From positions 173,279,315 through 173,343,314 of the forward strand of contig OV050030.1 in assembly GCA_920105625.2 (NCBI GenBank): DNA of 64,000 nt, in the 5' to 3' direction. Shown one piece after another: positions 10,505 through 22,047 of the stretch. Source of the stretch: Clusia tigrina. Taxonomy: Eukaryota > Arthropoda > Insecta > Diptera > Clusiidae. How positions within the stretch are numbered: the stretch's first letter is position 1; each line of letters starts with the position of its first letter. Under the pieces are notes generated by a model that was not told the origin of the DNA, did no database searches, and saw only the letters and a list, made by a program, of their open reading frames with translations. Both the position numbers and the translations under genes were made by a program.

Positions 10505-11849
10505 GTAAAATACCTACAATATCCATGTGCACTTTATCAAATGGTTGTTTCGGTGTCTCAGTTAACACAATTGGCATCTTTGTTAGCCTCGAACTATTGT
10601 TGGCCTGACATTTTGGGCAACTCTTTATATATTTTTTTATATCTCTGAGTATAACTTTCCATCCGTAAACTCGCCTAATTCTGTCATGGGTATTTCAGAA
10701 TCCCTTGTGTCCACCTAGAAGTGAGTCATGGAAACCCTTTGACACTGCCTGGATATATTTTTCATCCTCCAGCCATTCCACACGACTAGCTGCTTGTTTA
10801 TTTTCATCGCCACCCGCCTCACTCACATCTCTCGTCGCATCACTTTTATCCTCTTGACTTCTTCCGGCCTTCTCCTTCTTTGACTTTGCTATGGCCCTCG
10901 TTTGCACTACTGATATCTTCTGTGCCAGCGGTACTATGCTGAGCGCGTCCGCATTTAGAATCTTTTTCCCAGGTTTGTATATGATTTCAAAATCATATTC
11001 AGAAAATTTGTGTCTGAACCTGGCTAGCCTAGACGTTTGGTCTTTCAAATTGGCTATGGCTATCACCGGCTGGTGATCGGTGTATCTTTTAAATGGGCGA
11101 CCTAGCAGATATGATATAAAATTCTTCGTAGCCAACACTATGGCTAGAAATTCCTTCTCTATTGTGGTGCCAGTTCTTCCCATATAGTACAATATCATCT
11201 AGATACACAACCCTTGCAAGTCTGTTAGCACATGGTTCATAAGCCGCTGGAAGGTAGCTGGTGCTCCAGTGAATCCAAGCGGAATTCTATTAAACTCATA
11301 ATGCCCTAAACCAGTGCTGAAAGCGGTTTTATGCTTATCTTGGGTATCCACCAGAACCTGATGGTAGCCACTTGCTAAATCAAGTGCAGGAAAATATCTA
11401 CTGTGTCCTAATTTGTCCAGGATTTTTTTCTATCCTTGGTATTGGGAACACCTGCTTGATAGTGACGTCGTTCAATTTCCTAAAATCGACGACCATCCTC
11501 CACTCCTTCTCACCCTAAGCACCCCGTGCTTTGGTACCAAAATAATTGAAGAGTTCCAAGGCGAGATACTCGGTGAAATTATGCTTTCTTTTAACATTCC
11601 TTCCACTTGCCTGTTTACCTCATCTTTGTCAGCTTGTGGCAATCTGTACTCTTTCTGGTTTATTGGTGGTTGGTCCACTCTAGTAGGTTTTTCATGCCCT
11701 GCTTCCGGTGCATATGTTAGCTCCACTGCGTCAACTCTAAAACTCATGCAATTAACTTCACTGTGCCCTATTTTGAGCGATCCCAGTGTCCTGATGCAAC
11801 CTCCAAATTCTTTGTTAGGCGTTATTACGTCCGTCTGATTAATACACAA
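10505..11849 (-). pseudogene. pol: gypsy C pol: RT, RNase H and integrase start
   Basis: The RT N-terminus is seen at 11700-11530 (SPWNSSIILVPKH), then LASGYHQVLVDTQD around 11380-11340, EFNRIPLGFTGAPATF, and the active site YLDD followed by IVLYG near 11195. Straight after it the sequence jumps to RNase H, TIEKEFLAIVLATKNF, so the RT thumb and connection are deleted. RNase H shows YTDHQPV and NADALS. A tether follows, then the integrase zinc motif around 10740-10580 with HDSLLGGHKGF and CPKCQAN, and the first core aspartate stretch (HMDIVG) by 10530. Several frameshifts. Related sequence lies in both inverted arms at 22340-23579 and 54213-54925. Confidence 0.88.
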
Positions 11850-11855
11850 CCCTTT

Positions 11856-12098
11856 CTATAAAACACTACATTTTATCAGGCTGGTGTCCGCCCCGGAATC
11901 TACCAAAATCACTAGCTCTGCACTTGCTGCTTCCTTGCAGGGTATCTCAAGGAATGCGTCTCCCGTTCTGCTTAAAACGAAGCAACGTTCTTTTGTTCCC
12001 AACATGGACGCGTATTTACTTTTTAACTCTTCAAGTTTTTTCCTCCATGCACCGTAGTTATCATTTACGTTTATGTACTCCCTCAAAATTACCACCAA
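11856..12098 (-). pseudogene. pol: gypsy C aspartic protease, N-terminal part
   Basis: The frame ends in LVILVDSGADTSLIK, with the retroviral-type triad DSG preceded by hydrophobic residues. A stop at 11856 separates it from the rest of the protease, which continues in another frame (KEFGGCIRTLGSLKIG). Preceding residues form the junction to gag. The enzyme would cleave the Gag-Pol precursor. Confidence 0.75.
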
Positions 12099-12167
12099 TA
12101 TCTTAACTATAAACCCTTGTACCGCGTTTGCGGCAATTGGCCAATACTTTCTTACCTTACCAAAACT

Positions 12168-14505
12168 TCACCTAAGTAATAGAATCATCACAGTTACCCA
12201 AATCAAAACGCAATCAAAAATTTTTCCCCGAAGAGACTCTTGCTCCTCCGAATCTTGAACCATTGTTCTTCCACTACTCGGTACGTGGTATTGGAGAGCC
12301 TCTTGCTCCTCCTTCTCCTGGAATGTAGTTCTTACATTACTAGTCACACGTACTTCTGGCTTAATTGTTTCTTCCTTTCTTTTGGCTTTCCAGTCTAGTG
12401 GCCTCGACTGGGCCGCTGGAAGTTTCCCTGGTACCTTTGTAGGGATTGTCTTTCCCTGCATTCCGCTGACCGATATCCCATTCGTCCACATGAGAAACAT
12501 TTCAACCCCTGTATGGGTTTGCTTATCCTCGCTTCACTTTTGGAATTCCAATTTGGTCGCTGCTGACCAATCCCAGTGTTGAAAGGATTTCTTCCTTTGT
12601 TAATTTCTTCGGTTGAATTAACTCGGGAACTCTTGAAGTTACCTCTGCTGCCCCTCAAGTGTGGCTCCGGGTGCCTCGTAGCTGGTTGCATTCCACTTTG
12701 ATCCCATTTTGTGTCTCTTTGCCATTGTCTACTAGCCTCATTACCATATGTTTGGCACTCCATGCAGTAGGGCTTGTTTTTGCGAGTAATGCACTCATCC
12801 CTTGTATGACCTTGCTTACAGCAGAACGAATATGTGGGTGCCCTTTGTACAAACCCCCTGGACGGATTTCTCGGATTCGCGGCTCTGTTGTCTCAGAGCC
12901 CGGGAATATACTCTCCTCTGAATATGTTTCACTTGCTTCCCTCTCTATCAACGACAGTTTCGGTGAACATATCCTGTTTGTTTTCCAACATATGTACCTC
13001 GTCTAACCCAGCCGTACTCCGTTCCACGATGACTTGTGCTCTAATCGATTCTTCTACTAGATCCTCCAGAGTTCCTGTTCTGCTTTTCAGTATATGAATC
13101 TTCAGAGCGGAGTTGCGTAGGCCTACCACGAAAGTTGTTAACACCGACTTTTCAACTTCGTATAACAATGCTGTATCTCCATCTCTGGTCCATCATCTGA
13201 AGCGACATTAATGCCTGGTAAAGGCGCGCAAGTCTTCACTTGCCAGCTGCTTCCCGAGTCTGATTTCTTCGGATACGACTTCCAGAGTCCTCTCCTTTAA
13301 ATAAGTTCTCTTTAGAAGGCCGAAAAGTCGAAGAAGTCCTGCAACTCATCAGGACTTATGCTTCGCTTTTCAAGTTCACAACCTTGAATGAACCTGTTAA
13401 CTTCTAACCGTAAGTCTTCTGAAGCAGCACCAGTAAACACAGGTACTAGCCTGTCCACTGCCATCGAAATCTCCTCTACACCCATTTTACTTATTTTTAT
13501 TTTACTTATGGCTGGTAAAACTTGAGCGTTCTTTTGATGGTGTGGTTTCCAGATTGACTTCTCCCGGATTGACCAGTAACGGACTCAAACTAATTAGTCT
13601 TCGACGGTTTGCTAGCGCAGGCGAAATACTATCCACAGTATTGGGGGTTTCCTGCACTGTTACTGTTTCTGGAACAAGGCTCGACACCGATCGCGAATGC
13701 ACCAAACGAAAATTCCGCTTCCCTCTCGTCACTCAATACATCTTCGCTTCACCATACGACCTATCCTTTCCGGAGTTAAATATTCCGGCCAGTGAACTTC
13801 TGGTTGCAATGGTATGTGTATGTATTTGAGAAGTTGATGCCGATATTACTCTTGCTGGCTTAGCAGTTTTCCCGATTCTCTTAAGCTCTAGATTTTCCCT
13901 CTCCAAATATGATGCGGCTTCCTCGGTCTCTCGGAGTTGCCTAGAAAGTCCTCTAGAATTTTCTGTATTCGCCTTCAACTTTTCTGTATCCTTGAAGACT
14001 TGAAAAAATGCCTCCTCCGTTCGACTCTGAATAGTCGCTTATGCTTGGTCTGCTGCTTCCAAAGTTGCCAAGTTCTCACTGTCCCTCGCTAGTCTCGAGA
14101 GCACCTGGGCTTCACTTTTGCTCGTTGCTGCTTCCAATTGTTCATACAGTTTTTTTGTAAATAACTTTACTTCCGTCTGTAAATACCTTAACTTTTATTG
14201 AACCTTGTCCTCCGGTGAACTAGGACTATCTACTTTTGCTTCCAGCTCTTCTAGATCCAATCTGAACTTGGTCAACCAGTCCAGTATTAAACCGTTGACA
14301 TATACTGGATAATCCTTGACAAAGTACTCCTTGTCATCACAACACTCCACGTGCTACCACCGTTTCGTGCTCCTTTAGTACCTCTCTTAGATTCGCCAAC
14401 CGCTTCCGTTCCCGCGTCTGTTCTCCTCCTCTTTTCCTTATTACAAAACGCTTTCCGACCTTTAGTAACGACGTTTTGTCCTTTTGAAGTGTTCATTGTT
14501 TCCAC
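12168..14505 (-). pseudogene. gag: gypsy C gag, coiled-coil N-terminus, zinc knuckles
   Basis: The probable start is METMNTSKGQN at 14505. The first 200 or so residues (14505-13730) are highly charged and read in broken frames such as RQLRETEEAASYLERENLEL, a predicted coiled coil. The capsid part follows at about 13480-12930 (MGVEEISMAVDRLVPVF, LRNSALKIHILKSRTGTLED). Two zinc-knuckle motifs lie near 12800 (CCKQGHTRDEC) and 12520 (CFSCGRMGYRSAEC). The second has Tyr in the His position. Many stops and frameshifts. Binding of RNA and particle assembly are the family roles. Confidence 0.75.
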
Positions 14506-15319
14506 TTATATTTTTTCCATTAACCTGATGTTTCACTTGAAACTAAAAAGGTTGATTTTCTAAATGAAACGCGTAACAGTAATCCGATAAGTTTTCAATT
14601 TTATTCTTCAGTAATACAAACATTACTCAACCTAAAGAGACAACTGCGGCGTAATGCCGTGAAGAAAAATAGACTTACTCAGATTACGTAAGTATAAAAA
14701 TTATATTTAATTATTATCAAACTTCTTAATCTAATGATTCGATCATGACAAATTTATTAAACAATTAAACAGAATTCCATCGTAAATTCTCTCCTTATAT
14801 ATATTTTCCTTTACTTGTTTTCCATTACAAGTTCCACATTCGCTGTCTACCGGCGTCCATTAAGTCTTTCCATCAATTCAAATTGTTCCTTGACTTCCGC
14901 ACAGATACTCCTTTATTTCCTCATATGTATCCCCATTATCCTTTTCCTTTCACCATCTTTAATACTCCCAAAAATCCATTTAAAATGGGTATATGTTCGC
15001 CAAAAACCGAAATTGGCTTCACAGATAAAATTGTCTTAATTCATTCCGGAAAATTTGGATCCATATTCAAAAATAAACGTAAGCGCCACGTAATAATAGC
15101 ATTTATATTTTTCCTAATACTCTAAGTTCATTGTATTTAATTGTGTGTAAAAAAGTTAAAAATGTGTATTTAAAAATATCCCTAACGACAAACAAACACA
15201 AATCCCCTACAAAAAAAAATCCTCACAGATAAGACGATATACATAGACCGGCCGATCATACTGACGGTTTATGGTTGCCCATACAAAACTGCGTAGAACA
15301 GTGCAATCGCAAGAGGTCC
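14506..15319 (-). other. gypsy C 5' leader, no recognisable gene
   Basis: About 0.8 kb of AT-rich sequence between the primer-binding site and the first gag codon. Short open frames on the plus strand have no recognisable similarity and look like chance. It is consistent with an untranslated leader. Confidence 0.5.
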
Positions 15320-15337
15320 TTAAGACCGGCTGCGCCA
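15320..15337 (-). promoter_or_regulatory. gypsy C primer-binding site
   Basis: On the minus strand the LTR end is followed by TTT and TGGCGCAGCCGGTCTTAA. The first half resembles the tRNA-Ser site of 17.6/297-type elements (TGGCGCAGTCGG). The same site is at 63962-63979 on the plus strand. Confidence 0.7.
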
Positions 15338-15340
15338 AAA

Positions 15341-15571
15341 TGTTGGGGACCGTGTTTCAGTCAAAACCAGTAAGAAGTTTATTCTTAAAATCATAATTCT
15401 TATATACTATTTACAAAGAACACTTTCAGTCTACGTATTGACTTTTCTGGTGTTCCAGTTACACAACTGTTGATTAATGTCAGTTGGTCAAGCCAACCGA
15501 CCTACTGAATGTAAAGCTGTCGACGGTGCATTCTAAATGCCCCTCGCCAGCTTGACTGCGGAACTGTGACA
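15341..15571 (-). repeat. gypsy C 5' LTR, internally deleted copy (231 bp)
   Basis: Reads TGTCACAGTTCCGC at 15571 to CCCCAACA at 15341 on the minus strand. The right-arm counterpart (63600-63958) is 359 bp. This copy lacks about 125 bp near its 3' end, between TTTTGACT and the AAACACGG stretch. Confidence 0.85.
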
Positions 15572-15621
15572 CCCTAAAAGTTTACATAACAATTAATACG
15601 TAAATACTATTCATTTACAAT

Positions 15622-16771
15622 ATTTGCACCCTAAAAATATGTGCTCTCTTAATGAATTTGATTGTATAGAGTTTACTACACCATATGTGTAGTGTCTATT
15701 AGGAGTTGGTGCTGTGAGTCAACTACACACAGGTAGCTTGATTCTAACTCACAACACAAGTGCCATTATTAACATGCTTTCCTCTAAATCTATGTAAATT
15801 TCTTGTAAGGGCGTCAGTATGCATCTAATCTGTCCCTCTGTTAAATCAATTTCGCTTTGCGCAATCTTGTCTGCTGTCCCATCTCCCTCTATGTTTTTGT
15901 GTCCTAGCACTTAGTAGATTTGTAGCCCCTGGTTAACGGACAGCTTATTGTAGCCTTGCATTGAATAAAATTTTGAAAGATAAGCATGAGACTATTGCCA
16001 AAATTGGGGCGTGGCAGGCTATTTAAAAGTTTACTCCGCTGATTTTCTGGCAGCGAACACCTCAGCCCCTGAAAAACACTGGAGTAGATGGGTAGATTGA
16101 AGGGCTGTCTGATATTTAGTCCAGGACAGTAGAACCCTGAACCCACATCGTATGTGAATATATTAACCGTTCTACATCTGGCTGACTTGTCTGTGCGCCG
16201 ACCTTCATCTTTAATAGTGGCCCTTATCGCTTTCCCAAGGGAGAGGGCTGGCGCCACAAAGTCAGTGTATGTTGTGAGTCTCGTTCCTACAGAGCTATGC
16301 CCATAGGATAGAAAAGTAAACATTTCTACACGCAGATTTAGACGGAGACTTCATGTAAAAACTATATATTCAAGATTGCCTCCAGCGGTGCCGTTGGTTC
16401 GCACAGTCTTTACTCTTTTCCAATTGGCCTGAGATATCTTGTCTTTATTACTGTATACCACTATACCATGGAGCACGTAACAATGATTGTATAGCACCAG
16501 TGCATAGAAGAGGGAGAGAGACCCCAAGTGTTTCCAAGCATTATTTTGCGTGCGTACGTACCTTTGGCAACCTTCTTTACCCTCTGACACAATACCGAAT
16601 TCCCTGGGCACATAAATCAAGGCAATACTGCCGACACCAGCCCAGTGAAAAGAAAACACTTTCTTGACGAATCTCTGGGGGTACCAGTGTCGGTCCCTCG
16701 GGGGGTCGTGAGGAGAGACGCGTACCTGCAATCTCTTCGGCTAGCAAATAGAAGGTGGAGGTTACTAACAT
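15622..16771 (-). pseudogene. decayed LINE remnant: RT end and RNase H
   Basis: Minus-strand remnant of a second LINE family. From 16771 down to 16351 weak RT C-terminal similarity is seen (YNHCYVLHGIVVYSNK). From 16323 the RNase H domain is recognisable from TYTDF, GSGFYCPGLNIRQPFNLPIY and, in a different frame at about 15900-15820, GHKDIEGDGTADKI. Stops and frameshifts are frequent. The remnant is repeated at 62393-63410 in the right arm. At 15650-15757 lies a motif with AGTTGGTGCTGTGAGTCAAC, repeated at 17073-17150, probably part of the LINE 3' region. Confidence 0.65.
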
Positions 16772-16829
16772 CCTGTAAATCTAACGCGCGATATGCCCCT
16801 CATATAATGCGGGTTGAACACGCGAGTTA

Positions 16830-17160
16830 ATTAGTAGAGATCGCACACAAACAGCAAGGCGCACTGCAGTCTACACTGGGCATTGGGGCAAGGAAATTCA
16901 TGCAGAGACACTACGTATTCCTTTCAACTCACTGCAGAATCTGTGGGGACTTAACACAGAAAGAAACACTCTTCATTGCCTTTGTGTATGTCCGGTCTTG
17001 GCAAGGACAAGGTATAGGTTTCTGGGAGTGTTCTTTCCTGATAACCCTTAATTAGTTTATTTGTATAAATATTTACTACGCCAAATTTGTAGTGACTATT
17101 ATGAGTTGGTGCTGTGAGTCAACTACGCACAGGTAGTTTGATTCTGACTATCAACATCAT
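16830..17160 (+). pseudogene. LINE C-terminal remnant, opposite orientation
   Basis: On the plus strand frames give LSTHCRICGDLTQKETL and VCPVLARTRYRFLG, the Cys-rich C-terminal domain that follows RNase H in LOA/I-type LINEs. Frameshifts split it. A 3' region with AGTTGGTGCTGTGAGTCAAC follows. It lies head-to-head with the remnant at 15622-16771, so this is either a separate insertion or an internal inversion. The mirrored copy is at 62040-62345. Confidence 0.6.
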
Positions 17161-19653
17161 AATTATCATTACTCGGAAGTGTCCGGTTGTGCCGACCCCT
17201 CACCTCTTTCTAAATGTGAATTCCCTCGTTGGACTCGGTGAGGCTCGCTACTTTCTCATCGGCTTTAGCCTCCTTAACCATGTCGCTAATTGTTTCTATT
17301 GTTATTCAGAGTTTTCCACAGATCCTTATGGTGTTAAAGTGAAAATGGTGCTGGCGTAGTGAGAGTGTTTTTTAAGTGCGTTTGTAGGAGATTATTCCGT
17401 AACTCCTTGAGTTTTGATGATACTTCGCCTGTTCTGATGAAGGAAGTCGATAAATTGTACCGTGATTCATCTCTGTATTCCGCGCCAATCGTATTATAGC
17501 CTGTGCCCATTAGTTTCATACGTGTTGCTTTGTTTGATCACACCGCCGTAACTAGTTAGTCAAAACGATAGGGTTATCTATTTGTATATTTGTTAGCTAC
17601 CAGAACTCCAGCCGATGCTAGAAAGCCCACGTGTTCATACCGTTCATGTTCTAAATTCTATATTATTTAGGTGAGGAACTCTCCCAGGAGATATAATAAT
17701 CCAAACCCCGCCAATCTCTTTCTTTGGGGATTGGCTTTCGGCTATGTAGTCATACCTGGTCTTTGGTGATAAACTACAATATACGTTCAATCGCTTTGGA
17801 ATAGTGTACACTTTGTACATCGTCAATCATTAATGGAACTATAATAAATATTGTTAGACTTCTTTTTGTCTACGTGGTTCGCACTTCGGCTAGTTCGTAG
17901 AACCGCTCCGGAGCCTTATTGCACCAAGAGATGCCTCTCAATGATGGCGCTGCCTCGGGTAACTTGTTCAAAGTTGCAGACAATGGATGCAACTTGCCAT
18001 GGAATAGTTTGCGAACCACCGTTATTTCAGTATTGATGTTTCGCACTTACGCTTCAGCTCAGTACCACTGGCCGCAGATTGTTTTCCAGAAAGATTATTC
18101 CTCATATTATGGTTCAAAATAATTCCCTATTCCATCCTTGACAACTCCGGCACAATCACCCTTTGTGAACCATACTTCCCCTGTAAAGTCCAGTACTACA
18201 TCCGGATTTGTTAATCTGCTCTAACTACACTTCTCCAAAGGTCTTCTTACTCCCTGACAGCATCAGCCATAGATAAATCTAAACTCGTATGAATATATTT
18301 GCCTATTACAAAGTGGTTACTTATTTCTAATTACATAATGCTATACCATTCCACTTCGGTTCACTCGTCGTACCCTCCTACATTATGAGACTCATTACTT
18401 CGTTACTATATACCAGAGGGGAAGAAGAATGAATCATTGATTGACTTTACCGCCGTATAGGGCTCTGACTGATAAAACATTTTTTTTTAATTTATTATTC
18501 TGAGCAAATCTATTTGCCCCTCCGACATAACCAAGAATATTTGAGATGAACCCGTTTATGTGAAGACTGTGTCTATTGTATGAATCAATTTTTCAATGCA
18601 GCTAATATTTTTAAAATTGGTTATCACCTGGTATGTATAGACCTATAATCAAGTGTATCCTCACAACCTGTAACTTACTCGTATATGACCGCATACATAT
18701 ATTCCAGGGTCTTTTTCTTGTTTTAATTTAATTTTGATTCTCCCATCTTTCCCTTTCAAAGTATAAAAGATTTTACTTAACATTAATAAAGTAATATGTA
18801 TTTGGAAATAGTAGTGAAATTTTGACCGTGTAGTATCCTTTTTTTTCACAAGTAGGTACCCGTTATTATCGGTACTGTTTGTGACCATTTATTAATTTCT
18901 TTTATTTCTTTAGCGACTTTTCCCTCTCATAGAATTAAAATTTTGTCTGTTCTTGCTTATATTTAAATGTTTACCTTGAACTTCTTTCTAATCCATTACT
19001 TTGTCCCTCTCTGTTGCTACATTTTAATTTATCTTGCTTATTCTAAATTCTACTTAGCTACTAATCCAAACTATTCCCACAAAATCTACTTTAGTTTCAT
19101 TCTTATTTACATTAAATATATATAGAAATATTATGTGTAATTTTTATTAGGCGTTACTGATTAATTCTTTTATTCCTAATTAGATTGATCAAATTTCTTA
19201 CCTAAAGTAATCAATTCCTAATCCTATCTTTCCTTTTTTTTCAAAAGTCTATTTTTGCTAAACCCTATTCGACCCAGCCCATTTAAAAAAATATATATAT
19301 ACTTACTATCATATTTACTTATTGGAATGAATGGCCATACATTCAATCCAATGTTTTCTATTGGGACAGAGTCATATCATGTACCAATTTTGTACGAACG
19401 TACGTCTGCACACATATATGGACTCCATACTCATACAATATGCAAAGATTTTACGAATGCACAAGCATTCATGCACTGTTAACATTTCCGCCCTGCATGA
19501 GCTCCACTTTGCGCTTTGCTCAACTGGTTGCCAATGCACTTTCGGTTCGCCCAAATGAATTAAATATATCTTTCCTTCATATTTTTTTTCATCCGTTGAA
19601 TTTAGATTCGCGTATCTGTGTTTTTCTATTTTACGTTTTTTCATCACTAATTA
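17161..19653. other. unassigned duplicated DNA with small ORFs
   Basis: About 2.5 kb, present in both arms, in which I recognise no family. Three short frames are conserved between arms: 17334-17519 and 17644-17826 (minus), the latter MTMYKVYTIPKRLNVYCS..., with only one residue changed in the other arm, and 19372-19647 (minus), starting MMKKRKIEKHRY directly beside the BEL element. Conservation is expected from the recent duplication alone and does not show selection. The region is AT-rich. Confidence 0.4.
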
Positions 19654-20579
19654 CACTAGTTTACAAAATTAAATTTTTTTCATGTACATTTGATGAAAGG
19701 TGACTTTTCTTATGTATTTTCATCTGCTGAATTCGAAAATCAAGGTTAAATTTTTTTTCATGGAATAGTTTTTGAGATATTGTAATTTTCAAAACACATT
19801 TTCAAAAAAATAATATTTTACAGTGATTCTCTGCCGGCGGAAAAGTACAAATCGTTGAAACAACGGCTGGTTTCTCTTCATGTACATAAAGATGATACTT
19901 TAACGTAAGAACTTAGACCAACTAGAAGAAAATCGACCGAAAAATGGCAAAGTTATAAGCAATTGAGTGAATAAATCCACTCCATATTTTCCAAAATGCC
20001 TAAAACAAAACAAGAATTTAAGTGCGTAAACAATCCAAATAATTTCTGTTACGTGTGTGGCAATTTTGTCCTCCAGCAAAATAGACGTAGATTCACCGAT
20101 TTGGGATTTGGATTTATTCACTCAATTGTTTATAACTTTGTAATTTTTCTGTCGATTTTCTTCTCGTTGGTCTTAGTTCTTACGTTAAAGTATCATCTTT
20201 ATGTACATGAAGAGAAACCAGACGTTTTTTCAACGATTTGTACTTTTCCGCCGGCAGAGTATCACTGTAAAATATAATTTTTTTGAAAATGTGCCCTATT
20301 TTCATCGATATATTTTGAACCGCTTTACCAATCAAAGATCCGATTATACATGTTTGTTCGTCATCTCAATACCTTGCATTGGGTACCAAGAACAAATCGA
20401 ACATTTCTAGCTCGAGATATGATTTGTCACGTGAAAAAAGGTCGAAAAAATACAAAATTACAATATCTCAAAAACTGTTCCATGAAAAAAAATTTAACCT
20501 TGATTTTCGAATTCAGCAGATGAAAATACATAAGAAAAGTCACCTCTCATCAAATGTACATTTTCGGTGTAAATTAGTG
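19654..20579. mobile_element. non-autonomous CACTA-ended DNA transposon, long TIRs
   Basis: The element begins CACTAGTTTACAAAATT and ends with the complement of CACTAATTTACACCG. It is flanked by TTA at 19651-19653 and TTA at 20580-20582. Inverted repeats extend about 300 bp on each side, with matching segments such as ATGAAAATACATAAGAAAAG, around a short centre near 19985-20090. No transposase frame is visible. The right arm has the empty site with a single TTA near 59502, so the insertion postdates the duplication. Termini and 3-bp duplication fit the CACTA (EnSpm) superfamily. Confidence 0.88.
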
Positions 20580-20586
20580 TTATTAC

Positions 20587-20853
20587 TGACTATCTGGATT
20601 TTAATAATTTTTTTTATTTATTTTTCACAATATTGGATTTTTATGGATTTTAGTTTTTAATTAAAACAAGATTTGTTTGTTGGGGACTTTAGTTTTTAAT
20701 TAACACAATATTTCTTTGTTGGGGATTTTAGTTTTTAATTAACACAATGGAAAGAACGGAGATGTTGCATCACGGCGGGTTTTACTTAAAAAGACCGAGC
20801 GACCGCTTGTAAGCTGCCAGGTGGCTGTGCCTGCCAGGGTCACCGCGTGAACA
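20587..20853 (-). repeat. BEL 3' LTR, left arm
   Basis: Starts TGTTCACGCGGTGA at 20853 and ends CCAGATAGTCA at 20587 on the minus strand. It includes tandem copies of a ~39-bp unit with TTAATTAAAAACTAAAATCC. Confidence 0.8.
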
Positions 20854-20943
20854 TACCGCCCGCCTTGGAAAGATTGCAACTTGGAAGGGAGGTGTGGGAG
20901 TGCGGGTGGAAGGATTGATTTATGTCATCGCGGCCGGGTAGCA

Positions 20944-21963
20944 TTAGTACAGGGAGGAGTAAGTACAAGCGAGGTTGCTGAGGTTATTAAGGGAGAGGAG
21001 TTTGGGGTTGATTAGTGCAGAGATGGTTTGTTTAGGAGTGCGACTGTTCGTCTGGACGACGGCTGCTTCCGGTGGGTCGACTCGCAACGACTTTGGCGAC
21101 TCTGGTGCTCGAGGGTGGAGTTGCTGGCGGGGATGCCTCAGGTTTGGGGAGGTCAACCTTGCTTTCGTGGACTTCTTCCCGCGGATTGGCGCTGATTCAG
21201 CATGGAGCTGCTCTTCTAGCAAACTCCTCAGGGAAATTTTGGGCTCGGAAGGGGAGGATGACGTATCCGGTATTTCTGAATTATAAATATGTTGTATTGA
21301 ATAGTTCGAAATGGAGCGATTTGTATAATGCTCTTCGCGATACTTCTCTTCGGGTATAAGGAACCCGGTTCTTGGTGACTCGTCTATCTCCCAGAATCTA
21401 CCTAACTGTTGCTCGGTGGAGTCTGGCTGCGGGTAAGTGACGTTCGTGAATAAGACGGCAACAGGCTCGCTGGGAAGAAGTCCCGTGAGTGTCCATCCGA
21501 ATGTCGTTTCTTGGGCTAATAATGTCCCTGCCACTCCTTTGCGTAGGCCGCCTAGGATCATGGCTGGGTAAAGATCTGCACCGATCAGGAGATCAATACG
21601 TCGTTGAGGCTGAGGACTTCAGTTGGCCAGCTGGAGCTCTTGTAAGAGCGTGTATTTGGAGGTGTTGAGTTTGGGGATCGGTAAATAGCCTGTTAAAGCA
21701 ATGGCTTTAATTTGGATGGTGGGGTTGATGGGGGAGGGCAACACGAACTTGCCGGCCTTGGACGCCTCAGCGGAAACCACATTACTCAGTCTGGAGATCT
21801 CAGCATGCACTGTCTTAACTGGCAATCGGAGCTGACGTTGGAATTGAACCGAGATGAAGGAACCCTCAGAACCAGGACCAATCAACGCTCTTGCCGCGTA
21901 CGAGGTGCCCTCGTGAGCGATTTGTACAATGGCTGTGCCGAGCAATATCTGTCTTGAGTTCAT
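20944..21963 (-). pseudogene. pol: BEL/Pao protease region, left-arm copy
   Basis: The frame 21963-21619 carries the BEL aspartic protease start, but the active-site stretch reads GPGSEGSFIS where the right-arm copy has DPGSEGSFIS, so the catalytic aspartate is lost. After a stop, 21561-20944 continues MILGGLRKGVAG, ETTFGWTLTGLLPSEP, then LGRFWEIDE, the point where BEL RT normally begins. Instead of RT a Pro/Ser-rich tail follows to the stop at 20944. RT, RNase H and integrase are absent in both arms, so that deletion predates the duplication. Confidence 0.85.
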
Positions 21964-22047
21964 TGGGGTTGAGGGACTGCCCTTTGTATTCGTCGGTGCT
22001 CGAGACGAGCGGTCGTGGCTCTGCCGGCCAGGTTCACCGCGTGAACA

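Larger units (their letters stand above)
10505..15571 (-). mobile_element. Ty3/gypsy element C, 5' two-thirds, decayed
   Basis: A minus-strand gypsy element with 5' LTR (15341-15571), primer-binding site, a leader of about 0.8 kb, gag, protease, RT, RNase H and the start of integrase. It stops at 10505 inside integrase, so the C-terminal integrase and 3' LTR are absent. Its 5' LTR and primer-binding site are also present at 63600-63979, at the outer end of the right inverted arm, so part of this element belongs to the duplication. Confidence 0.85.
20587..22047 (-). mobile_element. BEL/Pao element, left-arm copy, gag deleted
   Basis: Minus-strand counterpart of the element at 55199-59495. It keeps the first ~30 bases of the 5' LTR (22047-22017), the protease region and the 3' LTR. 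The rest of the 5' LTR, the leader and gag, about 2.87 kb, are missing. Flanks are ATTAC (20582-20586) and ATTAT (22048-22052), a near-perfect 5-bp target duplication also seen on the right. Confidence 0.88.
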
